NCBI GenBank assembly: GCA_020161795.1
Contig: JAIUOR010000001.1
Span: forward strand, 43,634 to 107,633
Reading direction: 5' to 3'
DNA from: Actinomycetota bacterium
GTDB taxonomy: Bacteria > Actinomycetota > Actinomycetes > Propionibacteriales > Propionibacteriaceae
Length of the DNA stretch: 64,000 bases
Under the pieces are notes generated by a model, which was not told the origin of the DNA, ran no database searches, and saw only the letters and a list, made by a program, of their open reading frames with translations. Positions 43,882 through 51,943 of the stretch are shown piece by piece; the first letter of the stretch is position 1; every line of letters starts with the position of its first letter. The position numbers were made by a program, and so were the translations under genes.

Positions 43882-44817
43882 TTAGCTGTTGTGGAGGTGG
43901 ACGATGGCGTCGGTGACGAGATCCCAGAACCGGACGGTGTCCAGGCGGTCGGCCACCTCGGCGTTGTGCGGCCGACCCAGCTGGCCGCGGTAGTCGGTGA
44001 CGGTCTGGCCCCAGGTCCAGGTGCCGGTCAGCTCCACCGCGACGAAGGCTGGCCGGGAGGTGAAGACCGCCGGGTCGATGAGCTTCGCCACCGCGCAGGG
44101 GTCGTGGACCGGAGCGGCCGGCAGGCCGCGCTCCTTGCGGTACTGGTTGCCGAAGAAGGTCAGCATCTCGACCACGAAGGTGCCGAGCTCACCGCCCTCG
44201 GCGCCGATCCGCGCCAGCACCTCGTCGGTGGCCAGCGCCTGGTAGGTCAGATCCAGCGGCACCATGGTGATCGGCCAGCCGGCCTCGAACACGGCGGCCG
44301 CGGCCTCGGGGTCGGCCTGGATGTTGAACTCGGTGACCGGAGTGCGTCCGTAGACGCCGACCGCTCCGCCCATCAGCACCACCGACTTCACTCGGCTGAC
44401 GAGGCGCGGTTCGAGGCGCATCGCCAGCGCGATATTGGTCAGCGGCCCGATCGGCACCAGATGGACGGTGCCGGCCGGCTGGGTCATCACGGTGTCGACG
44501 ATGAACTGCGCGGCCGGGCGCGGGTCGAGGTCGAAGGCCGGCTCGGGCAGCACCGGTCCGTCCAGCCCGGAGGCGCCGTGGATCTCGCCCGCGATGAGCT
44601 GCTCGCGTACCAGCGGACGCTCGGCGCCGGCTGCGACCGGCACCCGGATGCCGGCCTTGGCGCAGACCGCCAGGGCATTGCGGGTGACCTTCTCCAGGGT
44701 CTGGTTCCCGGCCACGGTGGTGATGCCGAGCAGGTTGAGCTGGGGATTTCCGGCGGCGAGCAGGATGGCCACGGCATCGTCGTGGCCGGGGTCGCAGTCG
44801 AGAATCAGATTCTCCAC
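43882..44817 (-). CDS. Nucleoside hydrolase (RihA/RihB-like)
   Basis: 311 aa. LILDCDPGHDDAVAILLAAG, flap IHGASGLDGPVLPEP, VHLVPIGPLTNIALAM and C-terminal VHDPCAVAKLIDP are complete. Together with its upstream neighbour (44822-45799) it forms the closer pair, sharing GHDDA, GLDGPVLPEP and GPLTNIALAM, so this pair probably arose by recent tandem duplication. Four-bp gap to the preceding gene. Confidence 0.9.
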   Translation of the reverse strand: MENLILDCDPGHDDAVAILLAAGNPQLNLLGITTVAGNQTLEKVTRNALAVCAKAGIRVPVAAGAERPLVREQLIAGEIHGASGLDGPVLPEPAFDLDPRPAAQFIVDTVMTQPAGTVHLVPIGPLTNIALAMRLEPRLVSRVKSVVLMGGAVGVYGRTPVTEFNIQADPEAAAAVFEAGWPITMVPLDLTYQALATDEVLARIGAEGGELGTFVVEMLTFFGNQYRKERGLPAAPVHDPCAVAKLIDPAVFTSRPAFVAVELTGTWTWGQTVTDYRGQLGRPHNAEVADRLDTVRFWDLVTDAIVHLHNS

Positions 44818-44821
44818 CGCG

Positions 44822-45799
44822 CTACTGCCCCTTGCTCGCGGCCAGTGCGGAGATCGAATCCACCACCAGATCGGCGAACCGATCCCAGTCCAGCTTCATC
44901 GCCACGTCGGTCGTCGCCGCACCCATCGGCAGCCCCTCGGAGGAGCCGTGGTGCATGCCGGGCACGTCGGCGAAATTCGCCACGGTCATGCCCTTCGTCC
45001 ACTGGCCGTGGAGTTCGACGGTGACGAAGGCCTTCGCGCAGGTGAGCAGCTGCGGATCGGCCAGCGCCGCCACGCAGACCGCGTCGTGAACCGGCGGGTA
45101 GTCGAACTCGTAGACCTTCTTGTAGGCGCTGCCCACGAAGCCCCAGATGTCGAGCACGAACTGGGCCAGGTCGCCGCCGATGGCACGCACCCGATCCTGC
45201 AGCTCGGCGGTCGCCAACGCCTGATGGGTGAGATCGAGGCCGACCATGGTGACGTCCCAGGCGCCGCGGAAGACCGCCTCGGCTGCCTCCGGGTCGACGT
45301 AGATGTTGAACTCCGCGCACACGGTGGAGTTGCCGCGGGTGTACGACCCGCCCATCAGGATCACCGACTTGACCCGGTCGATGATGGCCGGCTCCTTGCG
45401 CATGGCCAGCGCGATATTGGTCAGCGGGCCCACCGGAACCAGATGGACGGTCTTGGGCTCGTGGGACATCACTGTCTCGATGATGAAGTCCACCGCGTGG
45501 CGCGGATCCAGCTCGAAGGTCGGCTCAGGCAGCACCGGCCCGTCCAGACCGGTGTCGCCGTGGATGTCCTCGGCCACCACCTGCGGGGTCACCAGGGGCA
45601 CGCTGGCGCCCGCGGCGACCGGTACCTCGATGCCGGCGGCCGCGCAGATCGCCAGCGCGTTGCGGGTCACCTTGGGCAGGGTCTGGTTGCCGGCGACGGT
45701 GGTGATGCCCAGCAGCTCGATGTTCGGGTTCCCCGCCGCGAGCAGGATGGCGATCGCGTCGTCGTGACCGGGGTCGCAGTCGAGGATGATCTTTTCCAT
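44822..45799 (-). CDS. Nucleoside hydrolase (RihA/RihB-like), first of four
   Basis: 325 aa. IILDCDPGHDDAIAILLAAG, flap IHGDTGLDGPVLPEP, VHLVPVGPLTNIALAM and VHDAVCVAALADP are intact. It is the first enzyme gene after the transporter genes; a strong hairpin in the 67-bp gap may reset expression here. Confidence 0.9.
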   Translation of the reverse strand: MEKIILDCDPGHDDAIAILLAAGNPNIELLGITTVAGNQTLPKVTRNALAICAAAGIEVPVAAGASVPLVTPQVVAEDIHGDTGLDGPVLPEPTFELDPRHAVDFIIETVMSHEPKTVHLVPVGPLTNIALAMRKEPAIIDRVKSVILMGGSYTRGNSTVCAEFNIYVDPEAAEAVFRGAWDVTMVGLDLTHQALATAELQDRVRAIGGDLAQFVLDIWGFVGSAYKKVYEFDYPPVHDAVCVAALADPQLLTCAKAFVTVELHGQWTKGMTVANFADVPGMHHGSSEGLPMGAATTDVAMKLDWDRFADLVVDSISALAASKGQ

Positions 45800-45818
45800 G
45801 GTCTTCTTTCGGGTTGGG

Positions 45819-45857
45819 TGAGTGTGGTGGGCAGGGTCTCCCCACCCACCACACTCA
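45819..45857. terminator. Intercistronic hairpin between transporter and hydrolase genes
   Basis: TGAGTGTGGTGGG (45819-45831) pairs perfectly over 13 bp with CCCACCACACTCA (45845-45857), with a 13-nt loop. It lies between the permease stop (45867) and the first hydrolase start (45799). There is no T tract, so it is more likely an mRNA-stabilising or attenuating stem than a full terminator. Confidence 0.65.
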
Positions 45858-45866
45858 GTTGGCGAT

Positions 45867-46811
45867 TCAGGCTGCCGTGTGCGTGAGAGCTCGCTTGGCC
45901 CGTGCGTTGAGCGCGGAGCGGACCCGCAGCGCGGCCAGCACCAGGGCGATGATGGTCACGACGTACGGCGTCATCAACGACAGCGACGGGTTGGCGCCCG
46001 CCAGGCCGAGCCGGTCGGCCAGGGCGTCGGCGGCACCGAACATCAGGCAGGCCACCATCGTTCGATAGGGCTTGGCCAGACCGAAGGTGAGCGCCGCCAC
46101 GGCGATGAAGCCGCGGGAGCTCGTCATGCCCGCCGTGAAGGATCCGAGGGTGGCCATCGCGAGCTGGGCACCGGCCAGACCGCACATCAGGCCGGAGATC
46201 AGGATCGAGATGAACTTCACGTTGAACACGTTGATGCCGGCGGCGATCGCGGCCGGCTCGTCCTCACCGACGGCGCGCAGGTGGACGCCGTAGCGGGTGC
46301 GGTAGAGCAGGAACGCGTAGGCGGGAACCAGCAGGAAGGCAAGCCAGACCAGGATGGTCTGGTTGTTGATCGCCGGCCCCAGGATCGGGATGTCGCCGAT
46401 GATGCCCAGGTTGAGCTTGGGCAGGATCGCCTTCACGTTGCCGGGGGTGACGCCAGGGTTGCCGAAGAGCACCTGCAGCAACAGGACCGTCGCACCCGCA
46501 GCCAGCAGGTTGACGCCGATGCCGACCACGATGGCGTCCGCCTTGAACACCAGCGAGGCCACCGCGAAGATCAGCGCCAGCAGCAGCGCCGCTCCGATCG
46601 CCGCCAGGATGCCGACCCAGGGGCTGGTGAAGGCGCCCACGGCCACCGCGGTGAACGCACCGATCAGCATCATGCCTTCCAGGCCGATGTTGAGGATGTT
46701 GCCCATCTGGGTCGCTGCGCCGCCGATGGCCGCCAGCAGCAGCGGGGTGGTCTTGGCCAGGATGACCGCCAGCGTGGTGACGGTGAAGATCTGGGCGAGG
46801 ATTTCGTTCAC
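45867..46811 (-). CDS. Nucleoside ABC transporter permease (BmpA-associated, second permease)
   Basis: 314 aa with about eight to nine membrane helices, BPD_transp_2 family. MGNILNIGLEGMMLIGAF is the conserved N-terminal motif, and a glycine-rich AGTSRGFI-like segment appears as TAGMTSSRGFIAVAALTFGL. It pairs with the permease domain fused to the ATPase. The start overlaps the fusion gene's stop by 4 bp. Confidence 0.88.
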   Translation of the reverse strand: MNEILAQIFTVTTLAVILAKTTPLLLAAIGGAATQMGNILNIGLEGMMLIGAFTAVAVGAFTSPWVGILAAIGAALLLALIFAVASLVFKADAIVVGIGVNLLAAGATVLLLQVLFGNPGVTPGNVKAILPKLNLGIIGDIPILGPAINNQTILVWLAFLLVPAYAFLLYRTRYGVHLRAVGEDEPAAIAAGINVFNVKFISILISGLMCGLAGAQLAMATLGSFTAGMTSSRGFIAVAALTFGLAKPYRTMVACLMFGAADALADRLGLAGANPSLSLMTPYVVTIIALVLAALRVRSALNARAKRALTHTAA

Positions 46812-49582
46812 TGTGCAGTCCCTTCACTCGCTGGTGCCGCAGCGCTGACGGCGGCCCGCTTGGTGCGTCGGCGGTTCCACACGAAGGTGGCGGTGATCAT
46901 GATGATGATGAGGCCCTGCAGCACGTTCACCAGCGGGAACGGAACTCCGGTGGACTGCAGTCCGGTGGAGCCGCCCATCATGGTGGCGTAGAACAGGGCT
47001 GCGACGAAGGCGGCCCACGGGTTGAGGCGGGCGAGCAGGGCCACGGTGATCGCCAGGAAGCCCCAGCCCGGGGAGAACGCCTGCAGGAAGCGTCCGCCGT
47101 TGGGTCCGATCACGAACAGGGCTCCGGCGAAGCCGGCCACCGCGCCCGAGAGCAGCATGACCTGGATCGACATCGACCCCGGGGAGACGCCGGTGTACTC
47201 GGCGAACCGGTTCATCTCGCCGAGCTGCTTGACCTTCAGGCCCCAGGTGGTGCGGTTCAGCACCAGCGCCAGCGCCACGGCGACCACGATCGCGATGATC
47301 AGGTCGGGGCCGATGCCGTACTGGGCGTTGAACATCGTCAGCCGGGCCTCGGGCACGATCTTGGCCGAGGCCGCCATGCCCGACGTCGGATCCTGGAAGA
47401 TGCCGGTGACGAAGAACATCGTGGCCAGTTTGGCGACCTCGGAGAGCAGCAGGGTGGAGACGATGATGTTCACGTCCCACTTCGCCAACAGCGCACCGGG
47501 TATCAGGCCCCACAGGGCGCCCGCGATCAGGCCGAAGAGCAGGATCACGATCGTGAGCACGCCCGGCGGCAGCGAGGTGAAGGTGAACCCCGCGAAGGCG
47601 CCGAAGAAGGCGCCGAAGTACATCTGGCCCTCGCCGCCGATATTGAAGAACCCGGCGCGGAAGGAGATGATCGTGGCGCCCGCGACGATCGAGAGCGGGA
47701 TGAAGGCCGCCACGATCGAGGCGATCCCGAACGGGCTCCGCCACCCGGAGGTGAACAGCGCCAGGTAGGCGGTCACCGGGTTCTCGCCGAGGGCGAGGAT
47801 GATGACCGCGCCGATGACCAGCGCGATGGCGATCGCGATGATCGGCTGAACGGCCCCGGCCGCGGCCTCCTTCGCCATCGTGGCCAGGCTGCGGGTGGGC
47901 GGCGCCTCGATCTGGGCGGCCGTCTCGGCGTCGCTCAGCGGTGCGGCGACGACCGCGTCCTCGTCCACGTCGGCGACCAGCGCGGTCTCCGGGCCGGTGT
48001 CGACGGCGCCGGCCTCGGCCAGCTCGGCCTGCACCCGGGCGTGTTCGGCCTCGGCGTGGGCGAGCGCCTCGGCGGTGGGCCGTTCACCGGCCATCGCCAG
48101 GCCGACGGCGATCTCGCTCATGTTCCCCTGGGTGAACTCGGCGATCACCTGGCCGCGGTACATCACGAGCAGCCGGTCGGAGAGGCTCATGACCTCGTTC
48201 AGGTCGGCCGAGAACAACAGGACGCCGGCTCCCGCGTCGCGCGCCGCGACGATCGAGTTGTGGACGAACTCCATGGCGCCGACGTCGACGCCCCGGGTGG
48301 GCTGGGAGACCATCAGCAGGTGCGGTTCGGAGCTGAACTCGCGGGCGATGATGACCTTCTGCATGTTGCCGCCGGACAGCGTCGAGATGACCGTGTCCGG
48401 GTTGGCGCCGCGGACGTCGAAGCGCGCGATCAGGGTCGCCGCGAACTGCTTCATCGCCGTGATGCTGAGGACGCCCTTGTTCGCCACCGGCGGGGAGAGA
48501 TGGGTGGCGGCGATGTTCTCCGCGACCGACAGGTTCGGGCCGGAGCCCTCGTGATGGCGGTCTTCGGGGATGTAGGCCAGCCCCATCTCGCGACGGTGCC
48601 CCACCGAGGCGGCGGTGACGTTCTCGCCGGCGAGGGTGACCGTGCCGCGGGGCACGTCGTGCATGCCGGCGATGGCGGAGGCGAGCTCGAACTGCCCGTT
48701 GCCCTCGACGCCGGCGATGCCGACGATCTCGCCGCGGCGGACCGACAGCGACAGGTCGTTGACCGCGATCGCGCCCCGGGTGTCGACGGCATAGAGGTTG
48801 TCGACCCGCAGCACCTCGTCGGTGGGCTTCGCCTCGGTGTGCTTGATCCGCAGCAGCACCTCGCGCCCCACCATCATCGAGGCGATGTCGGTCTGGGTCA
48901 GACCGGCGGCCGGCTGGGTGTCGACCACCCGTCCGTCGCGGATGACGGTGACGTCGTCGGCGATGGCCAGCACCTCGCCCAGCTTGTGGGAGATGAAGAC
49001 CACCGCGCAGCCCTGCGCGGCGAGGTGACGGATGACGACGAACATCTCGTCGGTCTCGGCCGGGGTGAGCACCGCTGTGGGCTCGTCCAGGATGAGGACG
49101 CGAGTGTCGTGGGAGAGTGCCTTGATGACCTCGACCCGCTGGCGTTCGCCGACGGAGAGATCCTGCACGATGTCGTCGGGGTTGACCGTCAGCCCGAACT
49201 GTTCGGAGAGTTCGGTGACCCGAGTGGCCATGGCTGCCTGGTCGAGCTTGACACCGTTGCGCAGCTCTTTGCCCAGGAAGATGTTGGCGGCGACGGTAAG
49301 GGAACCGACGAGCTTGAAGTGTTGGTGGACCATCCCGATGCCGAGCGCGTCGGCCTTCTTGGGATCGGTCAGGTTGACGGTGTTGCCGTCGAAGAGGATC
49401 TCGCCGCTGTCGGGCTGCATGTTGCCCGACACCATGTTCATCAGGGTGGTCTTGCCGGCACCGTTCTCGCCGACGAGCGCGTGCACCTTACCCGGGTAGA
49501 CCGTCAGGGAGATGTCGTCGTTGGCGACTTTCGGCCCGAAGGTCTTGGTGATGTGGCGGAGCTCGAGAATCGGTTGACTCAT
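46808..49582 (-). CDS. Nucleoside ABC transporter: ATPase and permease fused in one polypeptide
   Basis: 924 aa. Residues 1-505 are a double ATPase of the RbsA/YufO type: first Walker A GENGAGKTTL, signature LSVGERQRVE, Walker B VLILDEPTAV; the second site has degenerate Walker A GVEGNGQFE, signature LSGGNMQKV and MVSQPTRG (Gln for Glu). An Ala/Glu-rich linker (about 510-560) leads into a BPD_transp_2 permease (about 575-905; FFNIGGEGQMYFGAF). These parts are usually two genes, so this is a gene fusion. It works with the BMP lipoprotein and the second permease. Confidence 0.88.
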   Translation of the reverse strand: MSQPILELRHITKTFGPKVANDDISLTVYPGKVHALVGENGAGKTTLMNMVSGNMQPDSGEILFDGNTVNLTDPKKADALGIGMVHQHFKLVGSLTVAANIFLGKELRNGVKLDQAAMATRVTELSEQFGLTVNPDDIVQDLSVGERQRVEVIKALSHDTRVLILDEPTAVLTPAETDEMFVVIRHLAAQGCAVVFISHKLGEVLAIADDVTVIRDGRVVDTQPAAGLTQTDIASMMVGREVLLRIKHTEAKPTDEVLRVDNLYAVDTRGAIAVNDLSLSVRRGEIVGIAGVEGNGQFELASAIAGMHDVPRGTVTLAGENVTAASVGHRREMGLAYIPEDRHHEGSGPNLSVAENIAATHLSPPVANKGVLSITAMKQFAATLIARFDVRGANPDTVISTLSGGNMQKVIIAREFSSEPHLLMVSQPTRGVDVGAMEFVHNSIVAARDAGAGVLLFSADLNEVMSLSDRLLVMYRGQVIAEFTQGNMSEIAVGLAMAGERPTAEALAHAEAEHARVQAELAEAGAVDTGPETALVADVDEDAVVAAPLSDAETAAQIEAPPTRSLATMAKEAAAGAVQPIIAIAIALVIGAVIILALGENPVTAYLALFTSGWRSPFGIASIVAAFIPLSIVAGATIISFRAGFFNIGGEGQMYFGAFFGAFAGFTFTSLPPGVLTIVILLFGLIAGALWGLIPGALLAKWDVNIIVSTLLLSEVAKLATMFFVTGIFQDPTSGMAASAKIVPEARLTMFNAQYGIGPDLIIAIVVAVALALVLNRTTWGLKVKQLGEMNRFAEYTGVSPGSMSIQVMLLSGAVAGFAGALFVIGPNGGRFLQAFSPGWGFLAITVALLARLNPWAAFVAALFYATMMGGSTGLQSTGVPFPLVNVLQGLIIIMITATFVWNRRRTKRAAVSAAAPASEGTAQ

Positions 49583-49614
49583 TCCGGTTCCTTAATCGTG
49601 GCCAGTTTGGAGAG

Positions 49615-49647
49615 GTGGGTGGTGGGGGCTGGGCCCCCACCACCCAC
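49615..49647. terminator. Intercistronic hairpin after the binding-protein gene
   Basis: GTGGGTGGTGGGGGC (49615-49629) pairs perfectly over 15 bp with GCCCCCACCACCCAC (49633-49647) around a 3-nt loop, in the 79-bp gap between the binding-protein stop and the ATPase-permease start. Such stems commonly keep binding-protein mRNA abundant and reduce readthrough. Confidence 0.75.
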
Positions 49648-49661
49648 GCGGAGCAGATGGC

Positions 49662-50732
49662 TCAGAACTTGGTCGGCACTTCGAGCGTGCCGTCCACGAC
49701 CTGCTGCTTGTACTCGCCGATCTTGTCGATGATCGTCTGCGGCACGATGCCCTCGTTGTCGTCGAAGTCGAGACCGACACCGTCATTGGCCAGACCGAAC
49801 GCGGCGGTGGTGCCGTACTGGAGCGAGCCGTCCTGCGCGGAGGCGACGGCCTGCTCGAGCGACACACCGATGTTCTTCAGCATCGAGGCCAGGATGTGGC
49901 CGGGCTGCAGCTGGTTCTGGTTGGCATCGACGCCGATGGCGTACTTGTTGGCATCCTTGGCCGCCTGCAGCACGCCGATACCGGCGCCACCGGCCACCTG
50001 GAACACGACGTTGGCGCCCTGGTCGTACATCGCCTTGGCCTGGTCGTAGCCCTTCTGCGAGTTGGCGAAGTCACCGACGTAGGAGGTGAGCACCTTGATC
50101 TCCGGGTCGACGGCCTTCACGCCGGCTTCGTAGCCGACGAAGAAGTCGTTGATGACCGGGATGTCCATGCCGCCGACGGCGCCGACGATCTTGTCCTGAC
50201 CGGCGAGCGGGAAGTCAGCCTGCGAGGTGGTCACCAGCCCGGCCAGCACACCGGCCAGGAAGGAGCCCTCGTTCTGCTTGTAGGTGATGGAGGCGACGTT
50301 GGGAGCCTCGACCACCGAGTCGTAGATGATGTACTTCTGATCCGGGAACTTCGGCGCGGCCTCGGCCAGGATGTCGACCATCTGCGAGGTGCCGGTGATG
50401 ACCAGGCCCCAGTCGCCGGTGGAGACCGACTCCAGGTTGGCCTTCCACTGCGCCGGGTTGTCAACGGCGGCCTGCAGCGTCTCGGTCTTGTGGCCGGCAG
50501 CGGCCAGTGCGTCGATGCCGCGCTGCGCGTCATCGAAGAAGCCCTGGTCGCCGAGTCCGCCGTTGACCACGTTGGCGATCGACAGCAGGTCGCCGCTGGG
50601 AGCCGCACCCGGCGAGGTGGCCGGCTGCTCGGTTCCCGGAGCTGCGGTCGGGGTGCTGCCGCCACCGCAGGCCGTCAGGGCCAACGCAAGCGCGGCTACG
50701 CCGGCGATGGCTCCAGTGGTACGAATTCTCAT
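49662..50732 (-). CDS. BMP-family nucleoside-binding lipoprotein
   Basis: 356 aa. The lipobox ALTACGGG anchors it at the outer face of the membrane. LLSIANVVNGGLGDQGFFDD, YDSVVEAPNVASITYKQNEG and FQVAGGAGIGVLQAAK are hallmarks of BMP (PnrA/BmpA) purine-nucleoside receptors. ATG 50732 follows AAGGAGTG and overlaps the lacI-type gene's stop (ATGA). The reading frame upstream is open but belongs to another gene. Confidence 0.9.
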   Translation of the reverse strand: MRIRTTGAIAGVAALALALTACGGGSTPTAAPGTEQPATSPGAAPSGDLLSIANVVNGGLGDQGFFDDAQRGIDALAAAGHKTETLQAAVDNPAQWKANLESVSTGDWGLVITGTSQMVDILAEAAPKFPDQKYIIYDSVVEAPNVASITYKQNEGSFLAGVLAGLVTTSQADFPLAGQDKIVGAVGGMDIPVINDFFVGYEAGVKAVDPEIKVLTSYVGDFANSQKGYDQAKAMYDQGANVVFQVAGGAGIGVLQAAKDANKYAIGVDANQNQLQPGHILASMLKNIGVSLEQAVASAQDGSLQYGTTAAFGLANDGVGLDFDDNEGIVPQTIIDKIGEYKQQVVDGTLEVPTKF

Positions 50733-51814
50733 CTCACTCCTTGTGTGGGATTTGACGGGACGCCAATCGGAACCTCGGTTGTGCCGAGACCCGCTTGGCC
50801 TTGGTGCGGAGCGCATCCGCATGACTCCCGGATGACCAAGGTGGTCGGAAGAATCCGGGTGATGCCGGGAAGGGCATCGTTCTCGGGGGCTTCGATCAAG
50901 CCCTCGAGCAGTTCCATCACTGCCGCTGCCATCGGTTCGAATGGCTGGGCGACAGTAGTCAAACTGGGGTGGGTATAGCGGCCGGCGTGGATGCCGTCGA
51001 AGGAGGCCACCGACACATCCGCCCCGGGCGTGCGCCCGATGTCGTAGATCGCCCGCAGCACGCCGATGGCCTGCAGGTCCGATCCGACCAGGATGGCGTC
51101 GATCGCCGGCTCGTGGGACAGCAGCCGCAGCGCTTCGGCGTAGGCGGCCTCGGTTGAGAAGTCGGTGAACACCAGCAGATCGTCGCGAGCCCGCAGGCCG
51201 GCGCCAGTGAGCGTCTCCCGCCAGCCGGCAGCCCGCTCGATGGCGGGGAAGGCGTCCTGGCGGCCGGTGATGCAGGCGTGGACGGTGCGGCCGTGCTCGA
51301 GGAGGTGGGCCGTCGCCTGCCTGGCTCCCGCGGCGTTGTCGACCTCCACCATGGGCGCACCGGCGTCGTAGGAGGTGCGGTCGGTGTAGACCACGGGGAC
51401 GCCGCGCGCCCGCGCCACCTCGAGGACGCCCTCGGCCGAGCTGACCGGGGCGATGATGATCCCGTCCACCTGCCGGTCTGCGAAGGTGTGGGCGTAGTTC
51501 AGCTCGCGCGCCTCGTCGTTGAAGGCATTGCCCAGCAGCACGGTGTAGCCGTCGGCGGAGGCCTCCAGCTCGATGGCGGCGGCGAGTTCGGCGAAGAATG
51601 GGTTGGCCGAATCGGGCGTGATCAGGCCGATGGTGTGGGTTCGGGAGGTGGCCAGGGCGCGGGCGACGGCATTCGGCCGGTAGCCGAGCTTGTCGATCGC
51701 GGCGACGACCTTGCGGCGCGTGGTGGGCGACACCGGGTGGGAGTCGTTCATCACATAGGAGACCACGGCTGGGGTCACGCCAGCCAAGCGAGCGACGTCT
51801 GCTCGGTTGACCAT
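50729..51814 (-). CDS. LacI-family regulator of the nucleoside operon
   Basis: 361 aa. N-terminal HTH NRADVARLAGVTPAVVSYVM plus hinge NAVARALATSRTHTIGLI, then a periplasmic-binding-protein-like sensor domain. It is the first gene of the operon and translationally coupled to the binding-protein gene, so it likely represses its own operon and responds to a nucleoside or ribose. The tail after about residue 335 is Gly/Pro-rich and nonconserved. SD GAAGGAG precedes ATG 51814. Confidence 0.88.
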   Translation of the reverse strand: MVNRADVARLAGVTPAVVSYVMNDSHPVSPTTRRKVVAAIDKLGYRPNAVARALATSRTHTIGLITPDSANPFFAELAAAIELEASADGYTVLLGNAFNDEARELNYAHTFADRQVDGIIIAPVSSAEGVLEVARARGVPVVYTDRTSYDAGAPMVEVDNAAGARQATAHLLEHGRTVHACITGRQDAFPAIERAAGWRETLTGAGLRARDDLLVFTDFSTEAAYAEALRLLSHEPAIDAILVGSDLQAIGVLRAIYDIGRTPGADVSVASFDGIHAGRYTHPSLTTVAQPFEPMAAAVMELLEGLIEAPENDALPGITRILPTTLVIRESCGCAPHQGQAGLGTTEVPIGVPSNPTQGVR

Positions 51815-51842
51815 TCGGCACTCCTTCGTGGCGGCGACGAAT

Positions 51843-51880
51843 CCGTGTTACACGGGTTTCACGCGTTGCTCAGTCAACGC
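51843..51880 (-). promoter_or_regulatory. Promoter/operator region of the nucleoside operon
   Basis: Two inverted repeats: CCGTG-TTA-CACGG (51843-51855) and GCGTTG-CTCAGT-CAACGC (51863-51880). On the minus strand a -35-like TTGACT (51877-51872) overlaps the second, and the -10 region would overlap the first. Either could be the LacI-type operator; no textbook -10 is visible. Confidence 0.45.
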
Positions 51881-51943
51881 TCCCCGGTCGCCAGCGTCAA
51901 TAGGGGAGGTCCGGATTGTTACCGGATCGAGATATCTCCAGCC

